Shown here in pieces: positions 1-15,000 of a DNA stretch of 64,000 nucleotides. The stretch is from Burkholderiales bacterium. Lineage in GTDB: Bacteria; Pseudomonadota; Gammaproteobacteria; Burkholderiales; Burkholderiaceae_C. The first letter of the stretch is position 1. Each line of letters starts with the position of its first letter. Where the stretch lies: the NCBI GenBank assembly GCA_029268225.1, contig JAJUGJ010000006.1, positions 1 to 64,000 on the forward strand. The letters run 5' to 3'. The position numbers and the translations under genes are program-made. The notes below the pieces were generated by a model. It did not search any database, was not told the origin of the DNA, and worked only from the letters and a program-made list of their open reading frames with translations.

Positions 1-3000
1 CGCCAGGCGGTGGAGCCGCTGCGGATGAGCCGGACGGTGGCGGGGGAGCCCGAAGTGGCCTGCGTCACTGGGCAGTTCGACGCGACTTTGCCGTATACCA
101 ATCTCACGTTGGGCAATGCGCTGGACTTCAGTGCGGTGTTCAATCAGATCACCGATGCGCAGATGGTCCATGTGCTGGCGTCGGGCATCACCGCGAGCGA
201 GGTCATCTCCCCGGTTCTGACGCAGAACGTGTCTTTTGATCTGTTGTTCACCCGCCCAGGGGATGCACGGACTTCATTGGTCACGGTGACGATCCTGGCC
301 AGCGAGACGGCGTCGTTCACGCACATTTCGCAGTTGGCCGAGTTGATCGATCGGAAATTGGCCACCGCATATGGCGGCATGTTGGCTTACACCCTGGGCG
401 ATGGCACGGTGCCCACCAGCGCGTCGGCGTCGGTCAATGAAACCGTCAAGGGTGGTTTGGCCCTGGGCGCGATTGGCAAGAGCGATGAAGTTCAGACGGT
501 GGTGTTGAACGCCAGTGGCGGGACTTTCACTTTGACGCTGAATGGTCAGAGCAGCGGTCCTTTGTCTGTCACCGCGAGCACGGTTGAAGTGCAGCACGCT
601 TTGGAGACCTTGGCGGGTGTAGGCGTGGGCAACGTGGTGGTGACCGGTACGCCCAAGCACTACAGCGTTGAGTTCATTGGCGAGTTGGCAGGCCGGGACA
701 TGTCGGCCTTGACCGTTGCTTTCCAGAATGCCAGCGTGGGCGGTGCATTGGACGTGCTGGCCAGCGACATGGAGTTGGTCGATGGCGTCGTCAAGGGGCG
801 ACTGAATATTCTGGAACATATCGCCGGGACCTTCTCTGCCTTGAAGGTCGCGCCGTCGGCCGGTGTCTCACTGCAGACCGTGGCGATGGGCAGCACCGCT
901 GGTACCGGCACGGATGCGGTCAAGACGTCCGCCGTGCAGCGCATCACTGTGGCCTATGGTGTGGGCGGAACCTTCACCCTCAGCGGCAAGAAACCCGATG
1001 GCTCGACGGCGTTCACCACCGCTGCCATCAGCATGGACCTGAATGGTGCGTGGAGCACCCGCATTCAGAATGCCATCAACACAGCGATGGGGCTGGACGC
1101 GACCACAGGTGTCACCGTGTCCGTGGTCAGTCCATCGGTCCTGATCACCAACCAGGGTGTCCAGGCGTTCGACATCACGTTTGGCGGCACCAGTGTCAAT
1201 GGCATTGCGTTTGACACGTTCAGTGCCTCGGTCAACACCACCACGGCGGACGCCATCCTCAGCCGCCCTGGCGTACAAGCGGGCACCTTTGTGTTGCGTG
1301 AAGCCGCGCCTGCGGTGGGCAGTCAGCTGGCCGGTGTTGGCGAGGTGCAGCGTCTGGTCCTCAGCAATGTGACCTGGGGCACTGGCGGTTTCTCGTTTGG
1401 GTTCTCGTCCAATGGACAGAGCTACGAGAGTGACGCGATCTACCTCTATAGCGGCAGCAATCCCGCCACGACCTTGCAAGTGGCCGCGGATATTCGCAGC
1501 GCGTTGTTCAATCTGCTGCGGCAGATGGATGCCAGCGTCAACAACATCAATGACATCACGGTTTCCGTGGCGGTCAACGATGCGACGTCGGCCACCTATG
1601 CCTTCGACATCGCCTTCGGTGGTTCCCTGGCTGGCCGTGACATGGCGCAGATCATCGTCAACCCCGTGGCGCTGACGCCGGCGGGGGGGACCACTGTCTC
1701 GTATGGCAACCTGACCCTGGCAGGTTTCTCCAAGTCAGGACAGGACATCCAGCGGACGGCCGTTACAACATTCACAACGTTGAATGATTTGATGGCGCTG
1801 TTCCAGCAGGCGGTCAATGACAACCTGGCCGATGGGCTGTCGTTCTCGGTCAATCCGCGTTTTGATGCTGCCACCAGCAGTTTCCTGTTCGATCTGAAAT
1901 TCTCTCCGGACGCCACCGTTTCGTCGGTGGACCTGGTGGTGCCGGAGTCTGTGGGTGACATGTCCGGCCTGACCGCCGATGCCACCTTGGATCTGGCAAC
2001 CTCTGCGTTTTTCCAAGCGACGGTGGGCATCGACTTCCGTCAACTGAACACCTTTGCTTTGCAGGCTGCGGGCATGGCAGAGGCCGTGATCTCGGGCACT
2101 TCCGAGGTCACGTCGGCGCAATTGAACGACATCAGCAACAACGTCCAATCTGTGACGTTGCTGAATCTGGTGATGGGGGCGGAGTGGAACAGCGATAACC
2201 AATATGCCATCGCCATTCCCAAGACCGATTACTTCGATTTTTTTATCTCCCAAAGCGGCACACCGTACACCCATACCACGCTGTTGACCGCGATTCAGAC
2301 CGCACTGAACAACACAGTTGCGAAGGGTGATCTGGCCGATCGTGGCTTCGCGTCCATGGGGGACGCGGTCAAGGTTGCCTGGAAAGACGTGAATGGCAAG
2401 AAGTACCTGCAGTTCACGGTTCAGGCGTCGCTGAGCAGTGTCAGCATCGATGACATCGACAGTGATACCGGCAACAACGATGCGCGTGACAACCGCTTGG
2501 GCTTTTCCACGCCGATGATGGTGGCGCCTGCGCCCGTTTTGTCTTTGCCCAGCAACGGCCGACTGTCAGCCGACGCAACTTTCGCACTGCTGATTGATGA
2601 CACCGCACCGATCACCGTGGTGGTGTCCAAGAGCAGCACCACGACCAATGCAAGCGTTGCGGACCTGATTGCAGACATCAATGCCGTCTTGCATTCGACC
2701 TCTGTGTCAGGTCACTCTTACCTGGGTAGCGCAGGTTTAGGCTTTTCCACCCTGGATCAAATCGTCAAGGTTTATCCGTCGAGCAACGGCCAACTGCAGT
2801 TGTTGACGCTGACGCCCAAAGTGGGGGCGCTGGAAGTCTCGATTCCCAGTGAACTGAACACATCGTTCACCGAGTTGGGCTTCCAGAACGGGCAGAAAAC
2901 CCGTACCAGTGGGGCCGAGGTATTTCTGCAGAACGTGACCTTGGGTGGAGATTGGTCGGCCACGGTGCACGACCAGACGGCCAGCGCGGATACCACGCTG

Positions 3001-6000
3001 TTGAACCCCGGCACAGTGGGGGCAGGCATGTTGGACCTGACCTTCGACCAATTGGGGACGGACTATCAGGGCAGCTATCGCTTCGAGTTGCGCAACGATC
3101 AGGCTGACGACACGACGACCAACGATGACAAGCGCTTGAGTCTCAACAGCGACCTGTTTGATGCGGTGACATCGCAGATGGCGCAGTTGGGCATGGGTGG
3201 TGCCGTGTCCACCAACAGTGACCAAGTGGTCTCGGGGCAGATTGTTCAGGACAACGGTCGTTTGCTGCGTGACGTGGGTTTGACCGTGACCCTGGCTGGA
3301 GCGGGTGCTGATGGGGCGGATCTGGTCCTGGAGATCACGATCACGGCCGCGCAGACAGCGGGCAATGCCAGCATCCAGGACCTCGCGGACGACATCGACG
3401 CGGCGATTGCTGCCGCTGTGAAGAACGCGGGTGTGACCACCCTGCCGAATACCGACAGCGCCGGTCTGAGTGCAACCGCCACCAGCATCGATGCGGGTGC
3501 GAGCGGCACCAACTACAAAGCCAAGTACGGCTACATCGGTGTCTACACCTTCTTCGACGACAACAACACCGCTGACGTATCGACGGATGACAGCACGTCA
3601 AAGTTGTTGCAGTTCTTCGCGCCCACGTCGTCGGCCACGTCCTCGACCGTGCGCATCTCGGTTGATGAGCGTCTGCTGGTCGCCAACACCATGACATCGA
3701 TCGTGTTCGACAAGAACACGGGCACTCAATTTGCTGGAGAGACGGGGCCGACAGCGAGCCTGACTTTCGGCAACCTCAGCGTGACGGCACCAGCCAGTCT
3801 GGCTCCTCAGGCCGTGGTGACCGATGGTACCGTCGTGACCATCAGTGTTAACAATCTGGCGGATGTCTTGGCGGGCGATGCCGCCACGACCGATCTGCTC
3901 ATTGTGCCGACCGATGGCCTGGGTGATTTGACGCCATTGGCGAAGATCAACTGGGGCGACTTGGCCAGTCAATTCGAAGGCTTGCCTGAACTGTTTGGCA
4001 GCTTGGCAGGCTTGGGCCAATACGGTGAGCTGGGGCGGTTGCTGCCCATCTTGGGCACGTCGGTGTCCGACGTCTTTGCCTTGACGGATCGGTTGGGCGC
4101 CATCCAGGAGGCACTGGCTGCGCTGGATGGTTCGGTGGTGGGCATCATCGCCTCGGCCGGCAGTGTCACACAGGTGCAGGACTATGACCTGGCCACCGAT
4201 GCGACCTTCTCTCTCTCGTTTGACGATGAAACGGCATACGACTTCACCCTGGTGAAGGGTAGTTCATCGCGCGAGGACTTGCTCAGTGACCTCCAGCAGG
4301 TGCTGGATACCACCGATGTGCAGTCAGACAGCGCCTTGTCCAAGCTGGGCTACCGTAAGGTGGGGCAGGCGGTCACGGTGCAGATCAATCGCACCACGCA
4401 GCAAATCGAGTTTGTGACGCGAGCCGATGTGCAGACGATGAAGTTGTCTGCCGCATCGACCAGCACGTTCGTGACGGAGTTGGGTTTCCTGGAGAGTGCG
4501 ACGGTCAAGCCCGAGTCTAGCCGTGTGAGCCTGGCCTCTTTGCAGGCGGTATTGGCGAACGCCTTTGGCAGCAACGGCGCGGTGTTGGGCTATGACAGTA
4601 CTGCCCATGCCGAAGCGCTGCGTTTCACCGTGCCTTATGCGGTCACCATTGATCAGAACGTGGCATTGAAGATTCTCTTCAATGACGAGTTCAGTAAGTT
4701 GTTGAGTGCCGAAGATCAGGCCAAGTTGTCCGAGTTGGTCGGCACGGTGACCTCGATCACCGACGGGGCCATGAACGCCCCCTTGCGCTTGACCGCGACG
4801 GTGACGTTCAACTTCGACTTCGGTCTGGATTTGGCCGAGACCTTGAGCGATGGCACGACGGCCAATCCCGCTTTTGGCAAGATTTTCCTGTACGACCATC
4901 AGGCGGCCGGTGCGGCAGGCCTGGCCGGCGATACCGGCACCTTTGCGACCATCACGCTGTCGGCCTCGGCCACCGGCATGAACTTCGATAACAACATCGG
5001 GGTCATGACCTTGCGTGTGCAGGATGGCTCTGCCAGCCTGACTGTGTCCAACACCAGCTTGGTGTTGGACAAGGATTCGGACGGTGTGGTGGATCGCACC
5101 TATCTGAGTGCCTACGACGTGTTGCACGACACCGCGAACGCCGCAGGTGCCACGCGCACGCAGGTCAGCGCGTTGGAGGATTTCCGACGCGACAACATTG
5201 ACGTCGTCTTTTCGGGCTCGGCGGTGGCAGATCTGCCCATGACGCTGGTTCTGTCGGACGACCTGGGGCAGTTGGCGATGGAGAACCTCAGTGGGTTCAT
5301 CAATCCCATGCCCATTGGCACGATGGAGTTGGACTTTGTCGATCTCGCCACCAGTTTCCACACGGCGACCGACCAGACGCTGCACGTTGAGGTCGCCACG
5401 CCAAGCTATGACGCGAACACGCTGACCCTGACTTATGGCTCGTCAACGGTCATCGTGAACGTGGCGGCCAGCAACAGCACAGCGGGCTCAGACATTGTGT
5501 CGGATGCGCAGATCAAGGCTGCGCTGTCGCAAGCGCTCGCGGTGCTCATCAAGGGTGATGCTTCCACCTGGGGTGGGACCGATTACGCAGGCATGGTCGG
5601 TGTCACGGGTAACCGTGCCTCTGGTTTTGATTTGACCTTGACAGGGGAGTTGGCCACGGCCTATGTCGGCGCCGCTCAGACGCTGGCCATCGTGGTGACT
5701 GACGGAGCAGGCGTCTTGCGTGGCTCTTACACGACCCCGGTGGCCTCGGGTGGCAAGGTCACGACCAGCGGTCCTTCGCTGACCAATGCGGTCAGCAAGA
5801 CGCAGTCGATCCAGCTGGCGACGCTCAATGGCGCGTCGGTGGTTTCGACCGCATCGGTGACGGTGTCTCAAAGCGGTGTGCTCACGGGCCTGGTCTCTGA
5901 CGCGCAGATCCAGCGCGCCCTGGCCGATGCCACACTTCAGTTGATCACCGGGCCTTCGCCGATCACGCAAACCATCAGCGGGATCACCGTGTCGGCAACG

Positions 6001-9000
6001 GGCGAGACGGTGTACCTGAGTTATCGGGACGCCAAGCAGAGCATCACGTTCACGGCCAGCACCGGCAACGACGCCAACGCCATCAAGGAAGCGTTCTCGC
6101 GCCTGCTGACGGGGGATACCGGTGCGACCGGTCTGATCTCCGTATCGGGTACCCGTGCCGATGGCTTCACGGTGACGTTGAGCGGTGCGCTGGCTTCGCA
6201 GTGTGCAGGTGAAATTCGTGTCAAGACCAATGCTGGCATCGTGGTGCGCTATGCCTTGGTGACTGTCACGGGTAGCAGAGCCAACGGCTTTGATGTGGTG
6301 CTCTCCAGCAGCGTGGCGGCAGCCTTGGGCTCCAATACCCTGCAAGCGACGGTGAAGGATGTCACGACCAGCCTGACGGACACCGCAAGTGGTGTCACCA
6401 CCGTATCGGGCATCAACCTGACTTCGTCCGCTCAAACGTTGGTGTTCAGCTATCCGGGCAAGGACAGCGTGCGCATTGCGATCGGTGCCAGCACCGATGC
6501 TGCGGGTACGGTGTCGGAGGCGGCCATTCGGTCGACCATCCAGTCGGCCGTTTCGACGCTGTTGACCGGTAGCGCCAGTTACGCCTCGCAAGTCACGGTC
6601 TCGGGTGACCGTGCCACCGGCTACAGCTTCACGCTGACCGGGGCACTGCAAAGTGGGCACACAGGCACCTTGACTGTGCAGGTGCTCAGTCACGCGGTGG
6701 GCGCCGTGCAAGGCGTTTACAGCCGAGGCTCCGCCGCGTCTTTGTCCACGCAGGTCAAGGAGGCATACCAGCCAGCGATTGTCGGTTCGGTCAATACGGG
6801 TACGGGTGACAGCACGCCAGAGGGCGTGCCTCAGGACGTGGACAACGAGGGCAACCTCAGCACCGTTGACACGGATCCTTACAGCACGTCGACCGGTGGC
6901 AATGGGGCCACTTCGGACACGACGGGGGGCACCACACCGGTCAATGCGAGCAGCAGTACCGCGCCAAACACTCAGCCTTCAGCTGCTGGTCAGGTGATCA
7001 GCTACATCTTGCCCAATCTGGGCCACTGGCAGGACACCATGCTGGATGTGCTGCAGAAGGCCGGCGGTGTCAGCGCCGACCCCGATGAGTTGGCGTCTTT
7101 CCCGCTCATTTTCCTGCTGCGCGACCCGACGGTCTTGATCGACTCGCTCGATTCGATTTTTGCGGGCCTGCAGACCGCTTTGGAAAACGTGGTGGCCGGC
7201 ATCGGCAAATTGCCCATCATCGGTGACCAGTTGATCGACATGACCGGCGCGGGCGGCGCGCTGGACTTCATCATTGATTTGCGCGCCAACGTGTTGGGCT
7301 CGCTTCAGTCTGCGCTGGAGTCCACCATTGATGTCTATGGTGGGCTCGACAACGCCATGCGCATGTGGCTGTTCGACGTTTTGACAACGGACACGAATGG
7401 CGACTGGGTGATCGATGACAAGGATGAGGGGAACGCCGGATACGACCATTGGCTGAACTTCGTCCAGGACTACAACGGTGACGGCGTGGCGACGCCGGAC
7501 GACATCGTGGTGGAGTACCTCATCGGCGAGAACCAGGATCTGAGTCAGTTGCAACTGCCCCCAGGCCTCAACTTGACCGCATTCGAAGCAGGGCAGCGGG
7601 CGTTCTGGGTCACCTCGGGCACCAATGCGCCGATCGGTGCCTTGTCGGGTCTCACAGGGGCCAACACGGACGACACGCACTCGGCCACACTCACCGTTCA
7701 GCCTGTTGCCTTCGGTGGGTACGCCCTGGGCTTCACGCTGGGCAGCGGGGAAGACGCACAGGTGTTCCAAACCGCGCAACTCAGCCCGGATGCGACAGCC
7801 GACGAGATTCAGACCAGCCTGCAGCTCGCCCTGGAGGCGATCAACCTAGCCTATGGCCAGATCTACCCGGATGATGGCAAGGTCCTTGCGACCACTGTGA
7901 CCGTCACCGAAGGTGCAGAGGCCGGTACGTTTGACATTGCCATCACAGGTGGCGAGTTGGCCGGCGATTTCGCGCTGACCAAGACGGACTACACCACCGA
8001 TGCGGGCGACTTGGTGCTGGATGCCAGCATGGAGTCGATCATCAACTCGACCCAAGCCCAGGTCGGAGATCCCATTGCCGCCCTCAGTGGTTCGACGCTG
8101 ACCATTGATCCGTCTGCGGAGGCAGGGGAGTTCAAGTTGGGCTTCACCTACCAGGTGGATGGGCAGGATGTGGTGTTCGAAACGGTGGGCATCTCCCACA
8201 CCGCCTCGGCATGGGGGATTCAGAAGGCCATCCAGGCCGCACTCGATGAGGCGCGAGAAGCTTTTGCCGATGACCGTGGTGTGAGTTTGAGCACCTTGGC
8301 TGAGACGGTCACGGTGGCCGGCGGCGCCGGTGGCGTGTTCAGCATTTCATTCGGCAGCGGTACACGTCCAGGGACTTTGTCACTGACTCACACCGATTAC
8401 ACCGGATTTGATCGCCAGGCTTTCTTGGAGAGCGTGCTGGAGCAGACCACGGGTGTGCAGTTCCGGATGAGTCTGGGGCTGAGCTACAGCGTGGACATCC
8501 CGACGTTCAACTTTGATGTCGGTGTGGATGGCCTGCCGTTGTACTTCACCGCGGCAGGTGGCTTGGGGGTGGACATCAACTGGTCCACCTACCTGGGCTT
8601 TGGCGTGGATTTGAAGGATGGCTTCTTCCTGAACGTCAACATGCCTGGCCACGCTGGTTTGGGGGCGGTGACGGTTCTGGACGAACACGGCCACGCTGTG
8701 GGCGTGCAAGACAACCACGACGATGACGTCTTCTCGTACATGTTCGCGGTTGGCAAGAAGGACGTGGATCTCCTGCTGCAGGGCATGACAGGGGCGTTTT
8801 TCGAGCACCCAGACGAGATCAACTACTACGACGGTGTGATGACCGACGAGGTCGTCTTCTCGGTTGACGTCTATCTGAAGGGGTATGACCGCGACGGTGA
8901 TGGCGAGGAAGACACGCCTTTCTCGGCCGAAGGGCAATTGCTCTTCCTGAATGCCAAACTCCACGACGACTGGAGTGGCTACGTACAGGACAACACGGGC

Positions 9001-12000
9001 GCGTATTGGGGTGACATCAGCAAGGCTGCCGAGTCGCTGTGGGTGAAGGCGGAGCGCGTGTTGCGCACTTCCGCGGAATACACGTCGGCCACCTTGAAGG
9101 CCGAAGACCCTAGCGAAGACGACAACGGTGATGCACTGTATGGCTTCATCCTGCCCGATGACGCCATCACGCAGAACGGTCATGTGATCGATGATCCGCT
9201 GTACGACTTGGACTACGCGGCACTCAATGCCAACTACAAGAGTGAGCATGGCGGCGCGGACCTATTCTATATCGACACCAGTGGCTACCTGCGCTATGCC
9301 GTGAACTACACCGTTGGCAATGCCGCCAGCGCAGACAGTCAGCAGTTCTACGTGGGTGACCATGTGCAGCAGCGCAAGCCGAACGGTCGTCCCTTGCCCA
9401 ATGGGGTCACGCCCTTGGGTTCGGGTCTGCTGGGCGGCGAGACAGGCTATACCGGTTCGCGCACCCACTTGTACTTCGAGGCGGCGTTGGACATCGCTGA
9501 CCCCGGGGCTGCAGGTCAAACATTCGGCATCAGCGGCGGCTCCGCTGCCATGGTGGATGGCACGGTAGAGAACGGTCGCCTCACGTTTGCCAAGCTGGCT
9601 GGCGCCAGCTTGTCCGACATGATCGAGGTCAAGGCGCAGGTTCGCGCGCAGATCAACCTGGTGGTCGAACTCGGCATCGGCCTGGATGGCAGCGGTTACC
9701 TGCCCTCCATCCATGGCGGCTTCCATCTGTACTGGGGTTGGGAAACCAGCAGCAAGGAAGGGGAAGATCCTCCCGACCAGTTTGCGATGTTCGACCCGCA
9801 GTACGACAAGCTCTTCCCGACAGAAGCAGGTGAGAACGCTTCGGTGGCGAAGCCGAGCATCTGGCTGACCGACATCTCTTTGGACCTGGGAACCTGGGCT
9901 TCCAACTTCATGGTGCCTGTCGCCAAGAAGATCCAGCAGGTGATCGCGCCGGTTCAGCCGGTGATCGATGCACTGACGACCACCATTCCGGGTCTGGACA
10001 AGATCATGGGGCGTCCGTACTCGTTGCTGGACCTGGCCAGCGACCTGTCCAAGACCTTTGGTGGCGATGCACGCGTCGAGTTTGTCATTGCGATGGTGCG
10101 CCTGGTCGAAACCATCAGCAAGATCCCGACCGATGCGGCCAACCTGATCATCCCGGTGACCGACGTGTTGGTGCTGAGCGGTGTGCAGAACCGGCAGTTC
10201 AACCTGTCGCCGGTCAAGGGCGTCATCAGCAGCATCAATTCGTCCAGCGGTAGCGCAGGCATTCCTGGGCAGACCACGGTCACGCTGTCGCAAGGCATGC
10301 AGAACCTGGGCGCCTCACTCAAGAAGCCAGGCAATGCACTGAACTTCCCGATCTTCTCCGATCCCTTCCAGACCACGCTCAATTTGCTTCTGGGGCAACC
10401 CGCGGATCTGGTGACCTTCACGCCGCCGAACTTGCAGGTGGCGGTGGGCTTCCGCTTGAGCTTCCCGGTCTTCCCGCCGCTCTATGTCGGCTTGGGCGGG
10501 GAGATCAAGGTGCAGGCCAATTTGAGCCTGGGCTTTGACACGTTCGGCATCACCGAGTCGCTCAAGACCGGGGACTGGACGAATGTGCTCAATGGCTTCT
10601 ACGTCAGCGACAACATCGTCAATGGCGTCGACGTGCCTGAAATCATCTTGACCACCAAGATCTATGTGTTCGCTGAATTGAACGGCGGCATCATTCGCGG
10701 TGGTGTTGAGGGTGGCATCAAGTTTGTCGGTACCTTGGACCTGTGTGATCCGAACAAGGATGGCAAGGTCCGCGCATTCGAGATTGCCGCGGCTGTTCAG
10801 GACAACCCGCTGGATCTGGTGTCGGCCAACCTGCGCTTCTCGGCCACGGTGTCGGCGTACCTGGATGTCTTCGCGCTCTTCTCGTATGTGCGGGTGTTCG
10901 AATACACCTTCATGGACGTGACGCTGTTCGAGTGGTCGTTCAACCCCTGCGACAAGAAGCCGGTGCTCGCGACGATGGACGGTTCGGTCCTTGTGCTCAA
11001 CACGGGCTCGACTGTCGCGTCGATCGATGGCAACCCTGCGATCAACAACCAGGCCAGCGATCGCCTGCGTCGCGATACCACCGATGGCGACGAGAAGTAC
11101 ACGCTGACGGGGAGCAGCAGCTCGATTCACATTTCGGCCGTGCTGCCCAACGGACAGACCTATACACAGGACTTCTCCTCGGTCACAACCGTTCGGGGTT
11201 ACGCAGGCAACGGCAACGACGTCTTTGATGCGTCTGCTCTGGACATCCCGGTGTACTTCGTGGCCGGTTCTGGCTCAGACACACTGATCGGTGGCTCAGG
11301 CAATGACGTGCTGGTCGGTTCGACGTCGGGCAGCAGCATCCTGCGTGCCAACGGTGGCAATGACAAGCTGATCGCCCGTGGTGGCACGACCGTCATGGCC
11401 GGTGGCAATGGCGATGACACCTACCGCTTCCTGGGCAATTGGGGGCAAGCATCGCTCATCGACGGATCGAGCACCGATCAGCTGGGCGAGAACACGCTCG
11501 ACTTCTCGGCTCAGACGCAGTCGGTGCGCATTGACGATGCTTACAGCACGGCCATCCAGGGAACGAACAAGGTCGTCTGGAGCACGGTGACCGCGACCAA
11601 CCTGATCAAGGGTGGCTCCGGTAGCGACGTTCTGGACTTCTCGGGCCGTGAGGACAACCTCACCATGAGCGTCACCGGCTCCAACGCTGGTTGGGTCACT
11701 GGCACCGCGACCGGGGACGGCACCGTCTCCGGCTTCAGCAAGTCGGCGGCACAAACCAGCATCGGCAGCCGCGGCTTCCTGTTCGAGGGGTTCGAGAATG
11801 CGGTCGGCGGCCAGGGCAGCGATGTGTTCTACATCCGCGATGGCGCCTCGCTGACGGGCAGCCTCTACGGTGACACGTCTGTTGGCTTGCACCACGACGC
11901 CGATACCGGTAACGAGAACGCCAACGCGCGCAACACCATTGACTTCTCCGACTACACGAGCAGCGTGACGGTGAATGAAGAGGGGGCCAGTGCCTTTGGC

Positions 12001-15000
12001 TCGGCAGGCGCCAAGAACATCACGGTTCGCGGTATGCACAACATCTTTGGTGGTGCAGCAGGTGACACCTTGATCGGCGATGGTCGCAACAATCTGATCG
12101 TTGGCAACGGTGGTGCGGACGTGCTGGAAGGCCGTGCCATGCACGACCTTCTGATCGCCGACACCTTCGTCAGCTGGTCTAACGAAGTCACCGCGCCCAG
12201 CAATCCGGGCGTGGTGGACAACTATGTGCGTTTGGAAGCCATTGGCATGGCCGCAGGCTTCGGTGCTGACGGTCGACGTTGGATCTGGATGGGTCAGACA
12301 CTGGAGAACCGCAGTCTGACCACGGCGAGCCAAGTGCTCAAGGGTGGTTCAGGCAACGACATCCAAATGGGCGCACTCGGCAGTGATGTGTTCAATGTCG
12401 GTGGCGCAGGGGAGGGCAACGACACGATCATGGCCGACCTCGGCCGCATCGCTGTGGATTACCAGAGCCGTTCCGCACTGTACGCTTACACCAAGGGTGC
12501 AGCCGGTGGCAACGACGTCATCTATCTGGGCAGCGGCAACAACCTGGTGTTGGCGGGTTCGGGTAACGATACCGTCAACGGCCTGGACAATGCTGACAGC
12601 ATGAACGTCATCCTGGCCGACAACGGCGAGGTGAAGTTCCGCTACAGCGCGCAGACGATCAACGGGTCGTCTGGCAAGCCTGCTTTCGATACCAGCCCGG
12701 ATCTGACACCGGCCAACAACCACATGTTGGCGTACGTGCAATCCACGGTGAACGAGAACGGCGCCCAAGGCGGCAACGACGCGATCAACCTGGTGAGCGG
12801 CTCTGCGGTGGTTGTGGGTGGGGCTGGCAATGATCAGATCACCTTCAGCGCCGTGGCTTCGACCGGCGCCAATGTGCGCTGGGTGGCCGGTGACCATGCA
12901 CGACTCGATACGGATGAGAACGGTAGTGTCATCAGCTTCGCGACCACCGATGTGGTGGCGTCCACCGGTGGCGCGGACACGATCCGCATTGGTCAGACCA
13001 ATGACAGCAATTTGCGTTACCTGGGTACCAACTACGTGCTCGGCGGCATGGGAGCCGACACGATTTTGGTGTCCGCAGCCTATGACGCATCGACCCAGAC
13101 GGCCACCTTCGGGGCCGCGCAAAGTACAGATGTGATCCTGGGTGACAACGGCAGCATCACGCGTCCCGCAGGGTCGCCGTATCTGTCTCAAGTGGTGTCC
13201 ACGCAGATTGCCGCTGGCAAGGGTGACACAGACACGATTGCTGTGGCCAACGGTAACAAGACCATCGTGGGGGGCCAAGGTGCGGACAGGATCGCGGTCA
13301 ACACGGCCGATGATTTCACGACGACGGTGGGCAACTTCACCCGTCTGATCGTTGGGGATGCTGCTCAGATCGACTTTGATGCGACCGGGGCTTTCACCCA
13401 GTTGCAGACCCTGGATACGGCGGAATCGACAGGTGGCGCCGATGTGATCAGTGTGGGCTCGAATCTGAGCACGACGGGCCTGGGCCTGAACGTGATTGCC
13501 GGCGGTATGGCCGCTGACGTGATCACGGTGGCGGCGACCAAAGGCCCCTCGACGACGACGTTCGGCGCCTCCACGAGCACAGACGTGATCTTGGGTGACA
13601 ACGGCAGTGTCGAGCGTGCAGACGGGGTCAACCTGTCGCATGTGGTGTCGACACAGATCGACCCTGCGATCGGCGCTGCGGACACGATTGACACGGCGAA
13701 TGGCGACAAGACCATCCTGGGTGGTCAGGGAGCTGACAGCATCACGGTCAACACCGGTGATGATTTCACCACCTCGGTGGGCAACTTCACTCGCCTGATC
13801 GCGGGGGACAGCGCCGAGATCGTGTACGACGCGCGTGGACAGTTCACGCTGTTCCAGACACTGGACACCGTGGCCGCGACGGGTGGTGCCGACCTCATCC
13901 GTGTGGGCAATGACCTCAGCACGGCGGGCTTGGGCTTCAATGTCATCTTCGGTGGCATGGACTCCGACCGCATCTACGTGGCAGCTTCTCGCGACGAAGC
14001 AGCCCAACTTGACCACCTGGGTCAGTCCATCAGCGAGGACATCATCCTCGGCGACAACGGCCGCATTGAGCGCTCCGCCAGCACGGCGACCACGCCCAAT
14101 CAATTGCTGCAGATCGTGTCCACCCAGACAGACAAGGGGGGCAATGACCGCATCCTGACCGCCAACGGCGGCAAGGTGCTGGTCGGTGGTTTCGGTGCCG
14201 ATGTCATCCGGGCGCTGGACGGTGACAACCTGGTCATGGGCGACAACGCTCAAATCGACTACGACAGCGTTGCCCGCAATGGCGTGATCCGTTCCGCCCA
14301 ATCGATCGACATCGTGATCGGTGGTGACGATGTCATCACGCTGGCCGAAGGCTTCAAGCTGGTGGCCGGCGGCTATGGTGTGGACGCCATCACCATCAAT
14401 GCCGACAACGTGGCGAGTGACGGTTCGACCGTGACCAGCAGCGACGCTGTGGGAGCTGCCGTGTGGGGTGCTGCCGCGTTGACACGTGTGACCAGCGTGG
14501 TCGGTGTGGCTGCCGCCACCGATGCCGCCGTCGCATCTCAGTCCGGCAAGCGTGGCCGCACGGGTCGTTTCGTGGCGGGTGACAACGTCCGCTTCGTCTT
14601 TGACGACCAGAGCGGGCTGACCGAAATGAGCACGACGGACCCGATCGCCGCAACCGGCGGGGCCGACGCGATCATGCTGGGGGCCGATTCCGTGACGTCC
14701 GCAACTGACCTGGGCCTGCAGGTGGTCATGGGTGGCATTGCCGGCGACACGATCACCGTACGCGACCTTGCCAAGTCCGAAGACATCCTGGTGGGCGACA
14801 ACGCCACTTTCCTGCGTGAGGCTCGCAACTACGCGCCCATTTCGTTGACCAGCACCGTCACCGAAACCGGGGGCGCCGACATCATCAACACAGGCCGTGG
14901 CGACAAGATCATTGTGGGCGGCATGGCGGCGGACATCATCAACGCTCGCACGGTCGAGATGGCCGGTACGGTCAACCGCAGTGTGATCTTGGGTGACTCC

